Shown one piece after another: positions 1 to 6,887 of a stretch of DNA of 7,708 nt. The position numbers and the translations under genes are program-made. The notes under the pieces were generated by a model. That model saw only the letters and a program-made list of their open reading frames with translations, was not told the origin of the DNA and searched no databases. Source of the DNA: an uncultured Pirellula sp. (GTDB lineage: Bacteria; Planctomycetota; Planctomycetia; Pirellulales; Pirellulaceae); the NCBI GenBank assembly GCA_903892365.1, contig CAITIF010000848.1, positions 1 to 7,708 of the forward strand, read 5' to 3'. Numbering within the stretch: position 1 is the stretch's first letter; the number at the start of each line of letters is the position of its first letter.

Positions 1-279
1 CCGTAACAGTTCGCACATGGCAACCGATGGTTCCAGGGCATGGAGGGACACTCCTTCCAGCCTGCTCAAAATCTTCGTAAGCGCTCCGGAACCTGCGCCA
101 ACGTCAAGCACTTTGTGCCCAGGCAAAACAGATACGGCTTCTAGGATATCGGTCAGGTACGCGTCTTCATCTTCGGCCGTTAAGGTGCCGACAAAAGTAT
201 CGTAATCTTTCGCTTCTTTCGCGTCGTACTTGGCGAAAAGTCTGCCTCGAAGCAGTTCTCGCGATTGATTCCAATTCAT
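1..279 (-). CDS. Class I SAM-dependent methyltransferase, N-terminal part (runs off left edge)
   Basis: Reading leftward from an ATG at 279 there is an open frame of 93 codons to the window edge with no stop. The product has a helical N-terminus (residues 1-50), then the glycine-rich SAM-binding motif I VLDVGAGSGALT at residues 57-68, and an acidic residue at the end of the second strand in LHALEPS (Glu83), the usual ribose-contacting position. This is the Rossmann-fold methyltransferase layout and predicts a soluble cytoplasmic enzyme that transfers a methyl group from S-adenosylmethionine. The acceptor cannot be told, because the substrate-determining part lies outside the window. The start is supported by the frame opening just before motif I; upstream there is only a weak purine stretch (AAAGAGA) as ribosome site. 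The enzyme class is fairly sure, the substrate unknown. Confidence 0.8.
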   Translation of the reverse strand, partial: MNWNQSRELLRGRLFAKYDAKEAKDYDTFVGTLTAEDEDAYLTDILEAVSVLPGHKVLDVGAGSGALTKILSRLEGVSLHALEPSVAMCELLR

Positions 280-415
280 GAGGTCTCTTTTAAACAACAG
301 GCGATCAGGTTGTGTTGGTGAACATGATCAAAATGACGGCTCACATTCTACAAAAACTCTCATCGACATGGAAAGGACTCCGGTTATCGGCCCCACAAGG
401 TGGAAGGTGCTGTAA

Positions 416-542
416 TAGGCCGTAACAAGTCGCTTTGGACGCAGTTACGGCTTGGCACGCTAGATAAGATTAGCTAGTTCATTGAGGGTAGTGAGCTTCA
501 AACGGGGGTGCCGTAACTGCGTTATCGCTTGTTACGGCCTAC
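416..542. repeat. REP/BIME-like pair of inverted palindromes
   Basis: Two imperfect palindromes face each other. The left (419-451, plus strand) and right (510-538, read on the minus strand) both begin GCCGTAAC and end GTTACGGC, so each can form its own hairpin with an 8-bp outer stem. The two are also complementary to each other: 416-429 pairs perfectly with 528-541 (14 bp) and 439-451 with 510-522 (13 bp), leaving a 58-base spacer (452-509). On the minus strand the right copy is preceded directly by GTAG; the left copy has ATAG in the same place. A GTAG-type tetranucleotide at the foot of an imperfect palindrome, present as two opposed copies, is the known layout of REP sequences and of BIMEs mobilised by RAYT (TnpA-REP) transposases. 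No such transposase is in the window, so the RAYT link is inference. Confidence 0.7.
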
Positions 543-666
543 GTGATTGTTACGGTTTCCATGTTCCGATCAAGAAACCAGGGGTTGCCTAACTCCATGG
601 CGTTAAGCCGCTTTTCCTCTACGATCTCTGTGCTTCTTTGAGGTCTCTCAGTACGCAAGCAGACAT

Positions 667-710
667 GAAAAGAGTCTGTCGAAAAAAGGGGGGCGAAAAA
701 TTTCCGAGCC
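667..710 (+). repeat. Left copy of a 44-base dispersed repeat (inverted partner at 4863-4906)
   Basis: This segment matches the reverse complement of 4863-4906 at 37 of 44 positions without gaps. The best-conserved part is GGCGAAAAATTTCCGA (691-706). It lies upstream of the DUF1592/DUF1552 genes, its partner downstream, so they form inverted repeats around that pair. The two copies have diverged, which points to an old dispersed intergenic repeat rather than a recently active element. Neither copy is coding. Confidence 0.7.
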
Positions 711-749
711 TTGCTTTTGCTAACTATCTTTCGACCCCCATTTTTCGAC
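678..749. repeat. Inverted repeat with 21-base arms and G-tract
   Basis: The arm 678-698 matches the reverse complement of 729-749 at 19 of 21 positions: GTCGAAAAA, one variable base, GGGGG, one variable base, CGAAA. The loop is 30 bases. It could fold as a long hairpin in DNA or RNA. The left arm overlaps the 44-base dispersed repeat, and a third copy of the same core sits at 4875-4895. Its position between genes, without a clean T-run beside it, makes a repeat element likelier than a simple terminator. Confidence 0.65.
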
Positions 750-867
750 CGCAAGCATTGTTATTGATTCCGAACGTCCTTTTTGAGGAACGTTCCACTT
801 TTGATGTTGAATCGTCACAATGAAAGGTTCCAGCAATCTTGTCGCCTTCAAAACGGCTCGCTATGGT

Positions 868-967
868 GCTTGCATCCCTCCAGGATGCTCGTATCGCGTG
901 GTGCACCGTACCGGTGGTGTCGCTTACGCTCAACCACCGGCTACAGGCTTTCATCCTTCCAGGATGC
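868..967. repeat. Palindrome cassette: two GCATCC/GGATGC-type repeats flanking a CCGGTGGT hairpin
   Basis: Two 21-base direct repeats, 868-888 and 947-967, agree at 19 of 21 positions and start 79 bases apart. Each holds a small palindrome of the type CATCC...CC-AGGATG. Between them is an inverted repeat, CCGGTGGT (911-918) with ACCACCGG (933-940). From memory this type of sequence recurs between genes in planctomycete genomes and is often mis-annotated as short proteins; I cannot verify that here. The open frames across it on both strands are best treated as artefacts of the repeat. Confidence 0.6.
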
Positions 968-1424
968 AGACTACCCATGTAAAACCACAATAACGCGCTA
1001 CGCTAATTGGTAATGTGGAACCGGTACCTGACTGGTATCTATTGAGGGTGCACTACCATGTGTCCATAAATCAACAACACCGGTGCAAGTGCATGTTAAT
1101 CGCGTGAAAGAGTCATTACCTCTTTTCCTTCTGCCCCCACTTGTATTTTGCCGTCCACGAATGGAAAACGCTCGCGATTCTATTTGAATGAAAATTTTAC
1201 GACAAACTGCGCAATACATTGAAAAAGTGACGTGGCCTGGGATCTGACATTCAAAAGAAGACTAAAGCACGCCGAGTTGCTATCATAGAAGAATCCTACC
1301 CCATCCGCCGACGGAATCCCATGAACCGTGGCCCCATTCCAAAAACAAGCACTCCGCTAACCAACCAAGGTCGCAATCCTTGAACCCGTTCTGCCATATC
1401 TCTCGACACGACTTCCTCGCCAAC

Positions 1425-3413
1425 ATGAGCAGCGGTATCGCAGCTTCCAAGAAGCCATTCAATATCCGTACTTCCGAGACCCTACGCCTTGGACAATTCG
1501 TCCTTGTCCTAGTGGGTTTTGCGTTGGCGCTGCCTGTAGCTGCGACTTCGCCAACGGAAGAGAAAAGTCTCGCAGAGCGGCAGGCGGAGACGAAGAAGGT
1601 CTTCGACGATCGTGTTGCGCCCTTTTTCAAGACCTACTGCACGGATTGCCACGGCATTTACCGAATGGAGGGTGGCATCAACTTTGCCCCAACGCTGACG
1701 GCTCCCGGAGTTGCCTCGTCGGCCAAGGCTTGGAAACAAGCGCTGGCCAATATTAAAGCTCACGCCATGCCCCCTAACGATGCAGAAAAGCAGCCGACCG
1801 AGGAAGAGCGGCAGATGTTCGTCGATTGGATGGAGATGATCAAATATCTCAGCCCGAAGGACCCGGGGGCTTTTGTGATTCGTCGACTGACCAAGATGGA
1901 ATACGGTAACACGCTGCGGGATCTCTTTGGAGTGGATCCGTCGGTCGCTGCGGATTTGCCAGACGAAGTATTCGGCGAGGGGTATTTGAATACACTGTCG
2001 CCACTTCAATCCGAAAAGTATCTGGGCATCGCCAATGAAGTGCTGAATCGGATTTTTTCGTCGAAGGACGCGCAGCCCAATGAGATACAAAATCGACTCT
2101 TCGGTGAAACGCCAGTCCCCGGATCGGACCTCCGCGCGGCGGCGAAAACAGCGGCGCGTTCGCTGACTCGGCAAGCCTTTCGCCGACCCGCATCCGAAGC
2201 GGAACTGGACGTGCTGCTCGGAGTCTTCGATCTGGCTCAGGCTAACGAACTCGACTACCGAGCGTCGCTTCGCTTGATGCTCAAGGCGGTCTTGGTATCC
2301 CCACAATTCCTGTTCATCACGCCCGCAGCAGAGGTCACGTCGGGGCAGACAATCGCTCCGCTCGATGACTATCAACTCGCATCGCGCTTGTCGTATCTGC
2401 TGTGGGCGACAATGCCCGATGCGGAACTGTCCGCGCTCGCCGACAACGGTACCCTTCACGAGCCAGCAATGCTCCAAACACAGGTGAAGCGACTGCTCGC
2501 CGATCCGCGTTCGCGGGCGTTGTTCGATGGCTTCGGCGCGCAGTGGCTCGGGCTAATGGGACTCGAGAACAAGACCTTCGACTCCGCAATGTTTCCGCAA
2601 ATGACCACTGAGATGCGCGTCGCGATGGTTGACGAAGCACGGTTGTTCTTCGATAGCATGATCCGCGAAAACCGCAGCGTGATCGGCTTCGTGGACAGCG
2701 ATTACACCTTCCTCAACGAAACTCTCGCCACGCTGTATGGGCTGGAGAAAACAGTCACTGGACCGGAGATGCGGAAGGTCAAGATAGAGGATGCAAATCG
2801 CGGAGGCATCCTGGGCATGCCCGGAGTCCTTGCGATGACTTCGTTCCCAAATCGCACCAGCCCCGTGAAACGCGGCGTGTGGGTGCTTGAACAGGTTCTC
2901 GGCGAACGCGTTCCGCCAGCGCCGCCGAACGTTCCGCCATTGGACAAGCAGGACAAGCAAGCCGTGGAGAATCTAACTCTGCGGCAACGCACTGAACTGC
3001 ATCGTACGAACGTTGTTTGCGCGAACTGCCACAAGATTCTCGATCCGATCGGCTTTGGTTTGGAGAACTTCGACGCCATAGGGCGCTGGCGCGATCAGGA
3101 CGATTCCGGCGGACCAATCGATGCTGCGGGCGAGTTGCCAGGCGAAAAGCGATTCTCAAATCCTCGCGAACTGAAAGCGATCATCGCAGCGCGGAAGGAC
3201 GAATTGGCTCGGAACCTCACGCGGAAGCTACTGGCTTATGCCCTGTGTCGCCAGCTCGAAGGCTACGACGAGATCGTGGTCGATCAATTGATGGAAGTCA
3301 TCGCGAAGGATGGCTACCGCATGCAGACGCTCATTTCCGAGATCGTCACCAGTTATCCGTTCGTTAATCGCAGCATCCATGAACCCGAGGCCCTGACGTC
3401 CCATGGTCAATAA
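1425..3413 (+). CDS. Secreted DUF1592-family protein with two c-type haem motifs (DUF1587-1595-1592-1588-1585)
   Basis: The product has 662 residues from the ATG at 1425. Residues about 25-42 form a hydrophobic signal segment ([16 protein letters not shown]) after a basic stretch, so export is expected. Next comes a Planctomycete-type cytochrome c domain with CTDCH at 72-76 and a conserved HAMPP (Met115, possible second haem ligand). The remaining modules, recognised by their signature residues, are DUF1587 (about 150-210, [17 protein letters not shown]), DUF1595 (about 237-297), DUF1592 (about 312-440, [16 protein letters not shown]), DUF1588 (about 425-505, [14 protein letters not shown]) and DUF1585 (about 575-647). 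A second haem motif, CANCH, is at 532-536. The biochemical role of the family is unknown; an extracytoplasmic redox function is inferred from the haem motifs. The frame also opens at TTG 1380, giving 15 more residues with a weak AAGG upstream; ATG is preferred because it sits nearer the signal segment. The 3' end overlaps the DUF1552 gene by 11 bases, which suggests one transcript and coupled translation. The gap between DUF1587 and DUF1595 looks short for the family. Confidence 0.9.
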   Translation: MSSGIAASKKPFNIRTSETLRLGQFVLVLVGFALALPVAATSPTEEKSLAERQAETKKVFDDRVAPFFKTYCTDCHGIYRMEGGINFAPTLTAPGVASSAKAWKQALANIKAHAMPPNDAEKQPTEEERQMFVDWMEMIKYLSPKDPGAFVIRRLTKMEYGNTLRDLFGVDPSVAADLPDEVFGEGYLNTLSPLQSEKYLGIANEVLNRIFSSKDAQPNEIQNRLFGETPVPGSDLRAAAKTAARSLTRQAFRRPASEAELDVLLGVFDLAQANELDYRASLRLMLKAVLVSPQFLFITPAAEVTSGQTIAPLDDYQLASRLSYLLWATMPDAELSALADNGTLHEPAMLQTQVKRLLADPRSRALFDGFGAQWLGLMGLENKTFDSAMFPQMTTEMRVAMVDEARLFFDSMIRENRSVIGFVDSDYTFLNETLATLYGLEKTVTGPEMRKVKIEDANRGGILGMPGVLAMTSFPNRTSPVKRGVWVLEQVLGERVPPAPPNVPPLDKQDKQAVENLTLRQRTELHRTNVVCANCHKILDPIGFGLENFDAIGRWRDQDDSGGPIDAAGELPGEKRFSNPRELKAIIAARKDELARNLTRKLLAYALCRQLEGYDEIVVDQLMEVIAKDGYRMQTLISEIVTSYPFVNRSIHEPEALTSHGQ

Positions 3414-4785
3414 ACTCCGTATCGATCGTCGTACCTGTTTGAAAGGACTCGGCGCAACCCTCGCGCTACCGCTTTTAGAAACCATGGGCTGGGCCGACTC
3501 TGGCAAGGGCAAGTCGGTCGCACCACCGGTACGCCTTGGCTTCATGTATATGCCGCACGGCGTCATTCCTGATCAGTTTTGGCCCGCGAATGCAGAGAGC
3601 TTTTTGACTTCGCCTCCGCCCGCTTTGGAATCGCTAAAGTCCGTGCTCGACCAATGCCTGCTCCTGAAGGGCATCTCGGGCGTTCCGATCGCGCCTTTCG
3701 ATGGAGCGCCGCACGCGTTGGAACTCTCGACCTGGCTCACGGCGCAGCTCCCGGATGCAGACACGCGGAGCCAGATCAACATTGCAATTTCCGCAGACCA
3801 GATCGCGGCCAATTATGTAGGCGGCTTCACTTCGTTGCCTTCACTGGAGCTGGCCACGATGCCGCAGACGCACAAGGAGAATCAGGAGGGGTTGAACGAA
3901 GGATATTACACGCACTGCAGCTTCCGGTCGCCGACGCAGCCCGTCCCCGCCGAGACAAATCCTCGCAGTGTGCTCAACAGGCTTTTTGGAAAAACGGACC
4001 AACCCGGACAGCTCGCCGAAGTGGACCCGCTCGATCGACAGATGCTCGACTTAGTGCTCGATGGAGCCAAAGACCTGCGTCGGAAACTATCGAGGGACGA
4101 CCAGCACAAACTGGATGAATACCTCGACAGTGTGCGCGCCGTGGAGCGTCGCATCGCCGCCATCGAGTATCGCCAAAAAGAGGCTGCGATGGAGAAGGCC
4201 GGGGTTGCTTCGAGCAAACGCAATGCTTCCGATTCGCCGCGGATTGAAATCAAGATCCCGTTGGGTGACAAACGCAGCGAATACATGCAGGTCATGTGCG
4301 ATCTCAACGTGCTTGCCTTCCAATCCGACACGACTCGTGTCAGCACCTACATCGGCTCCACGCCGAATGGAGTTTCCTATCCCGAGCTCGGTTTCAATGA
4401 CGAGCATCACTCCCAAACCCATCACGAAAACAAACCCGAGCCAGTTGCAAAGGTTGCCGCGATCACTGCGTTCAATATCGCTCAGTTCGCTTATATGGTG
4501 AAGAAGATGGCTAATCTCCGCGAAGGGGAAGGCAGCCTGCTCGACAACTGTATCATGATGTGGGGATCCGGACTCGAAGACGGAGACAAGCACTCCCGCG
4601 AAAACCTCCCTTTTATCATCGCAGGCAAAGGAGGCGGCACGATCAACTCGGGACGCTTCCTGCCAGATACCAAAGGCAATCAAGGGGATTTGCTCACCAC
4701 GATCCTAGCGTGCGCGGGCATCCCGCTTGATAGGCCCATCGGCATCGCGACCAAGAAGATCCAGGAGATGACTGTACGTCTGTAG
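3403..4785 (+). CDS. DUF1552-family protein with twin-arginine signal
   Basis: The 460-residue product starts [19 protein letters not shown] (residues 7-25), a twin-arginine leader followed by a hydrophobic run, so it is probably exported folded by the Tat system. The rest matches the DUF1552 family as I know it: [12 protein letters not shown] (43-54), [21 protein letters not shown] (130-150, described by ends: SADQIA then LPSLEL), [11 protein letters not shown] (186-196), [16 protein letters not shown] (236-251), a histidine/acid-rich [12 protein letters not shown] (331-342), and a C-terminal [21 protein letters not shown] (residues 383-403). DUF1552 and the related DUF1501 proteins are often encoded beside DUF1592- or DUF1549/1553-type cytochrome proteins in planctomycetes, verrucomicrobia and acidobacteria, and this pair follows the pattern. 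The reaction is unknown. The ATG at 3403 lies inside the end of the upstream gene, with GAGG about 12 bases before it. No T-rich hairpin follows directly; the hairpin at 4992-5029 could end the transcript. Confidence 0.9.
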   Translation: MVNKLRIDRRTCLKGLGATLALPLLETMGWADSGKGKSVAPPVRLGFMYMPHGVIPDQFWPANAESFLTSPPPALESLKSVLDQCLLLKGISGVPIAPFDGAPHALELSTWLTAQLPDADTRSQINIAISADQIAANYVGGFTSLPSLELATMPQTHKENQEGLNEGYYTHCSFRSPTQPVPAETNPRSVLNRLFGKTDQPGQLAEVDPLDRQMLDLVLDGAKDLRRKLSRDDQHKLDEYLDSVRAVERRIAAIEYRQKEAAMEKAGVASSKRNASDSPRIEIKIPLGDKRSEYMQVMCDLNVLAFQSDTTRVSTYIGSTPNGVSYPELGFNDEHHSQTHHENKPEPVAKVAAITAFNIAQFAYMVKKMANLREGEGSLLDNCIMMWGSGLEDGDKHSRENLPFIIAGKGGGTINSGRFLPDTKGNQGDLLTTILACAGIPLDRPIGIATKKIQEMTVRL

Positions 4786-4862
4786 GCGAGTGACAAAGTA
4801 GATCAGACGCTACCGACAAAAGTCATTTTCGTTTCCTTGAGCGGAGACGCTTTCCGATGTAA

Positions 4863-4906
4863 GGTTCGGAAATTTTTCGCCTCCCATATTTCGACAAAGT
4901 CTTTTT
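4863..4906 (-). repeat. Right copy of the 44-base dispersed repeat, inverted
   Basis: Read on the minus strand, this segment aligns to 667-710 with 37 identities in 44. It contains a third copy of the GTCGAAA...GGG...CGAAA core (4875-4895), but here the core has no nearby partner arm, so it cannot form the local hairpin seen at 678-749. It lies 77 bases after the stop codon of the DUF1552 gene. Confidence 0.7.
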
Positions 4907-4991
4907 AGATTTCCCGTTCGCACTCCATCCGTTGTAATGATGCGTCAAAACGCGGAAGAATCTCGATCGCAAAACTTTGCGACGGAAAACG

Positions 4992-5029
4992 AAAAAACCC
5001 TGGGATTCACAAGGAAAACCAGGGTTTTT
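4992..5029 (-). terminator. Hairpin terminator of tRNA-Asp, possibly bidirectional
   Basis: AAAAACCCTGG and CCAGGGTTTTT form an 11-bp stem around a loop of about 15 bases. On the minus strand it begins 5 bases after the tRNA 3' end and finishes in a run of six T. On the plus strand the stem ends in five T, so it may also stop transcription arriving from the DUF1592/DUF1552 genes. Confidence 0.85.
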
Positions 5030-5034
5030 ATAAG

Positions 5035-5108
5035 CGAGGTCGACGGGGCTCGAACCCGCAACCTCCGGATCGACAGTCCGGTGCTCTAACCAATTGAGCT
5101 ACGACCCC
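5035..5108 (-). tRNA. tRNA-Asp (anticodon GTC)
   Basis: The 74-base minus-strand segment folds into a full cloverleaf. The acceptor stem is GGGGTCG with CGACCTC (one G-T pair), the D arm is GCTC...GAGC, the anticodon stem is CCGGA/TCCGG with loop CTGTCGA, which places GTC at the anticodon, and the T arm is GCGGG-TTCGAGC-CCCGT. The discriminator base is G, as expected for aspartate. CCA is not encoded, so the 3' end must be completed by CCA-adding enzyme. The gene stands alone, with its own promoter and terminator. Confidence 0.97.
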
Positions 5109-5121
5109 TTCGCTTGGTCGG

Positions 5122-5149
5122 ATTATATCCCTGGTTCCACGCGCTGCAA
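5122..5149 (-). promoter_or_regulatory. Sigma-70-type promoter of tRNA-Asp
   Basis: On the minus strand TTGCAG (5144-5149) is followed after 16 bases by a perfect TATAAT (5122-5127). The -10 box ends 13 bases before the first base of the tRNA, predicting a very short 5' leader to be trimmed by RNase P. Confidence 0.75.
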
Positions 5150-5396
5150 GGACTGTTGCCCTTCTGACCGCTATTTCCTAGGGATTCCATGGGCAGATGC
5201 CCCTGCTTCACCCGCTTATTGAGCAAAATCAGCATTTTTGATACTCGACGCCTGGGGTTTTGCAGCCTTTTTGGCTCTCGGCTTCGCGCTTTCGAGGCCA
5301 CGGCTTGGCCCGCGACCTACCGTTCCAAAGGATGTTCTTTCTGCCCCCGGTACCAATAGGGATTTTGGGGCGTATTCGACCAAATAGATTTCCACC

Positions 5397-5540
5397 ATGC
5401 AAACCATCACTAATTTCCTTTCTGGCATCGTCAAAGGCATTTGCTATAGTGTCGAACACATGAGCGTTACTCAGTGGTCCATTTTTGGAATCACCTCGGT
5501 GGTGCTTGGGTTCCTTTGCTTGCGATCTACAAGACACTAG
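5397..5540 (+). CDS. Small single-pass membrane protein, 47 residues
   Basis: ATG at 5397 opens a 47-codon frame ending at TAG 5538-5540. The N-terminal half (MQTITNFLSGIVKGICYSVE) looks like an amphipathic helix. The second half, from SVTQWSIFGI through TSVVLGFLCLR, is a hydrophobic membrane segment with a short basic tail (RSTRH). From memory, very small proteins with a Q-W motif before the membrane helix and a GFLCLR-like end recur in planctomycete genomes; their function is unknown to me. There is no strong ribosome site, and an internal ATG at 5460 would give a 26-residue form. It lies 49 bases before pepT on the same strand, so the two could share a transcript. It is short enough for automated gene callers to miss. 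Confidence 0.6.
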   Translation: MQTITNFLSGIVKGICYSVEHMSVTQWSIFGITSVVLGFLCLRSTRH

Positions 5541-5589
5541 TTCGCATCCATACCTTTAACTCTTCGAAAAACCATCAAACGGATTTGAT

Positions 5590-6834
5590 ATGCAACCCAC
5601 GGCTGTCCCAGCGGATCGTCTTCTCGAGCGATTTCTTCAGTATGTTCGCATCGGAACGGCAGCCAATCCGGAAAATGATCAGTACCCCAGCTCACCTGGA
5701 CAGTTGACACTGGGGCGACTTCTTGCGGACCAATTGCTAGAAATGGGCGTTGCCGACGCGCATCAAGACGAGAATGGTCTAGTTTGGGGCACTATCCCCT
5801 CGAATGTTTCGTCACCTTGCCCAACCATCTTGCTAAATGCTCATTTGGACACTTCGCCTGAAGCACCCGGAGACCATTGCCATCCTCAAATTCTTTCCGA
5901 CTACGATGGCCAGCCAATTGTTCTGAAAACAGGCGAGATCATCGATCTTGAATCGACTCCTGAACTCGCGGACTTGATCGGTCACACCCTGATTACCACC
6001 GACGGAACGACGTTGCTGGGTGCTGATGACAAAGCTGGCGTTGCTGCCATCATGCAATGTGCTCAGACATGGTTAGAGAACCCGCAGATCCAACACGGGC
6101 CCATTCGGATTTTGTTCACCTGCGACGAGGAGATTGGCAGGGGGACTCGGCACTTTCATGTGAAGACCTCCGGCGCCGATTTGGGATACACGTTAGATGG
6201 CGGCGGAGCAGGGACCGTTGACGTTGAAACCTTTTCAGCGGATGGAGCCACTGTTACGTTTCGCGGCCGCAATTCTCATCCTTCGGTTGCGAAAGGCAAA
6301 ATGATCAACTCGGTTCGCGCAGCAGCAGAATTTCTTTCCAATCTACCGTCGCAAACACTGACCCCCGAAACCACCTCGGACCGACTTGGGTTCATCCATC
6401 CCTACACAATCCATGGCGGGGTAAGCGAAACGGTGATTCAGTTCATTCTTCGCGATTTCGATACGCCCAAGCTCCAGCATTACGCTGACTTGCTTCGCGA
6501 AACGGCAAACCAGGTTGTGCAGAAAACGCCGGGCCTTGAAGTTCATGTGGAGATCGCAAGACAGTATCGCAACATGGCGGACGTGTTGCGTCAAGCTCCG
6601 AAAACCATTGATCTCGCGGAACAAGCTTACCGCGATCTCGGCATTCCATACCGTCGTGATTCGATCCGTGGCGGGACCGACGGTGCATTGATGAGCGAGC
6701 TTGGTCTGCCAACTCCCAACTTATCGGTGGGGCAATTCAACATCCATAGCGTTCGAGAGTTCGCATCGTTGAACCAAATGCAATTAGCCGCCCAACATGT
6801 GATTCGATTGTGCGAACTTTGGACGCAAGCCTAA
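5590..6834 (+). CDS. pepT: Peptidase T (tripeptide aminopeptidase, M20B)
   Basis: The 414-residue product is close to the usual length of PepT (about 410) and carries the whole M20 two-zinc site: His85 and Asp87 in NAHLDTS, Asp147 in TLLGADDKAG, Glu180 and Glu181 in CDEEIGRG, Asp203 in TLDGGGAG, and His386 in GQFNIHSVREF. These sit at a constant offset of seven from the residues I recall for Salmonella PepT. RGGTDGALMSELGLPTPNL (360-378) is the characteristic C-terminal block, and RGRNSHPSVAKGKMINS (226-242) belongs to the dimerisation/lid domain. The enzyme removes the N-terminal residue from tripeptides in the cytoplasm, in peptide turnover. No signal peptide is present. The ATG at 5590 puts the catalytic blocks at the expected distance from the N-terminus; only a weak GGA precedes it. 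The gene is intact and converges with the PDZ-PA14 gene. Confidence 0.95.
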   Translation: MQPTAVPADRLLERFLQYVRIGTAANPENDQYPSSPGQLTLGRLLADQLLEMGVADAHQDENGLVWGTIPSNVSSPCPTILLNAHLDTSPEAPGDHCHPQILSDYDGQPIVLKTGEIIDLESTPELADLIGHTLITTDGTTLLGADDKAGVAAIMQCAQTWLENPQIQHGPIRILFTCDEEIGRGTRHFHVKTSGADLGYTLDGGGAGTVDVETFSADGATVTFRGRNSHPSVAKGKMINSVRAAAEFLSNLPSQTLTPETTSDRLGFIHPYTIHGGVSETVIQFILRDFDTPKLQHYADLLRETANQVVQKTPGLEVHVEIARQYRNMADVLRQAPKTIDLAEQAYRDLGIPYRRDSIRGGTDGALMSELGLPTPNLSVGQFNIHSVREFASLNQMQLAAQHVIRLCELWTQA

Positions 6835-6860
6835 ATACAGTGTTCAGTCATGGGTTGGCG

Positions 6861-6887
6861 TAGCAATCCATACGGATCGCATTGCTA
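6861..6887. terminator. Possible shared hairpin between convergent genes
   Basis: TAGCAAT (6861-6867) and ATTGCTA (6881-6887) form a 7-bp inverted repeat in the 50-base gap between the stops of pepT and the PDZ-PA14 gene, the right arm overlapping the latter's stop codon. A T-rich stretch (GGTTTTG) follows on the plus strand, none on the minus strand. Position favours a terminator, the sequence only weakly. Confidence 0.3.

Larger units (their letters stand above)
543..1424. other. Long intergenic region rich in repeats, no convincing gene
   Basis: About 880 bases separate the REP-like pair from the DUF1592 gene. Several open frames of 60-115 codons exist on both strands, but they overlap one another and the palindromes, have no ribosome sites and give no recognisable protein. 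The stretch holds a further GTTACGG half-site (549-555), the CGAAA/G-tract hairpin (678-749) and the GGATGC palindrome cassette (868-967). From 970 to 1320 I see nothing definite. TATCAT at 1281-1286 resembles a -10 box for the downstream genes but has no matching -35, so no promoter is called. Confidence 0.6.

Noticed and set aside
868..967. CRISPR-like array
   Set aside because: Only two repeat copies, each itself palindromic, with another palindrome in place of a spacer and no cas genes nearby.
724..990. Minus-strand frame of 88 codons
   Set aside because: It runs through the G-tract hairpin arm and the GGATGC cassette, and its protein-like strings are translations of the repeats.
998..1219. 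73-codon minus-strand frame in the intergenic region
   Set aside because: No recognisable motif or ribosome site, and it overlaps nothing that supports it.
1219..1286. Promoter-like boxes (TTGAAA at 1219, TATCAT at 1281) upstream of the DUF1592 gene
   Set aside because: The two are far too distant to act together, and neither has a partner box at 16-18 bases.
1509..2477. 322-codon minus-strand frame
   Set aside because: It lies wholly antisense to the well-supported DUF1592 gene, and its product resembles no family. It is a shadow of the biased codon use on the other strand.
4087..4683. 198-codon minus-strand frame
   Set aside because: It lies wholly inside the DUF1552 gene in antisense, with no recognisable domain.
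5216..5398. Minus-strand frame of about 61 codons (from ATG at 5398) with a lysine/alanine-rich tail
   Set aside because: Codon use is unremarkable, there is no ribosome site at a proper distance, no family is recognised, and its start collides with that of the better-supported plus-strand membrane protein. It remains the main alternative for this stretch.
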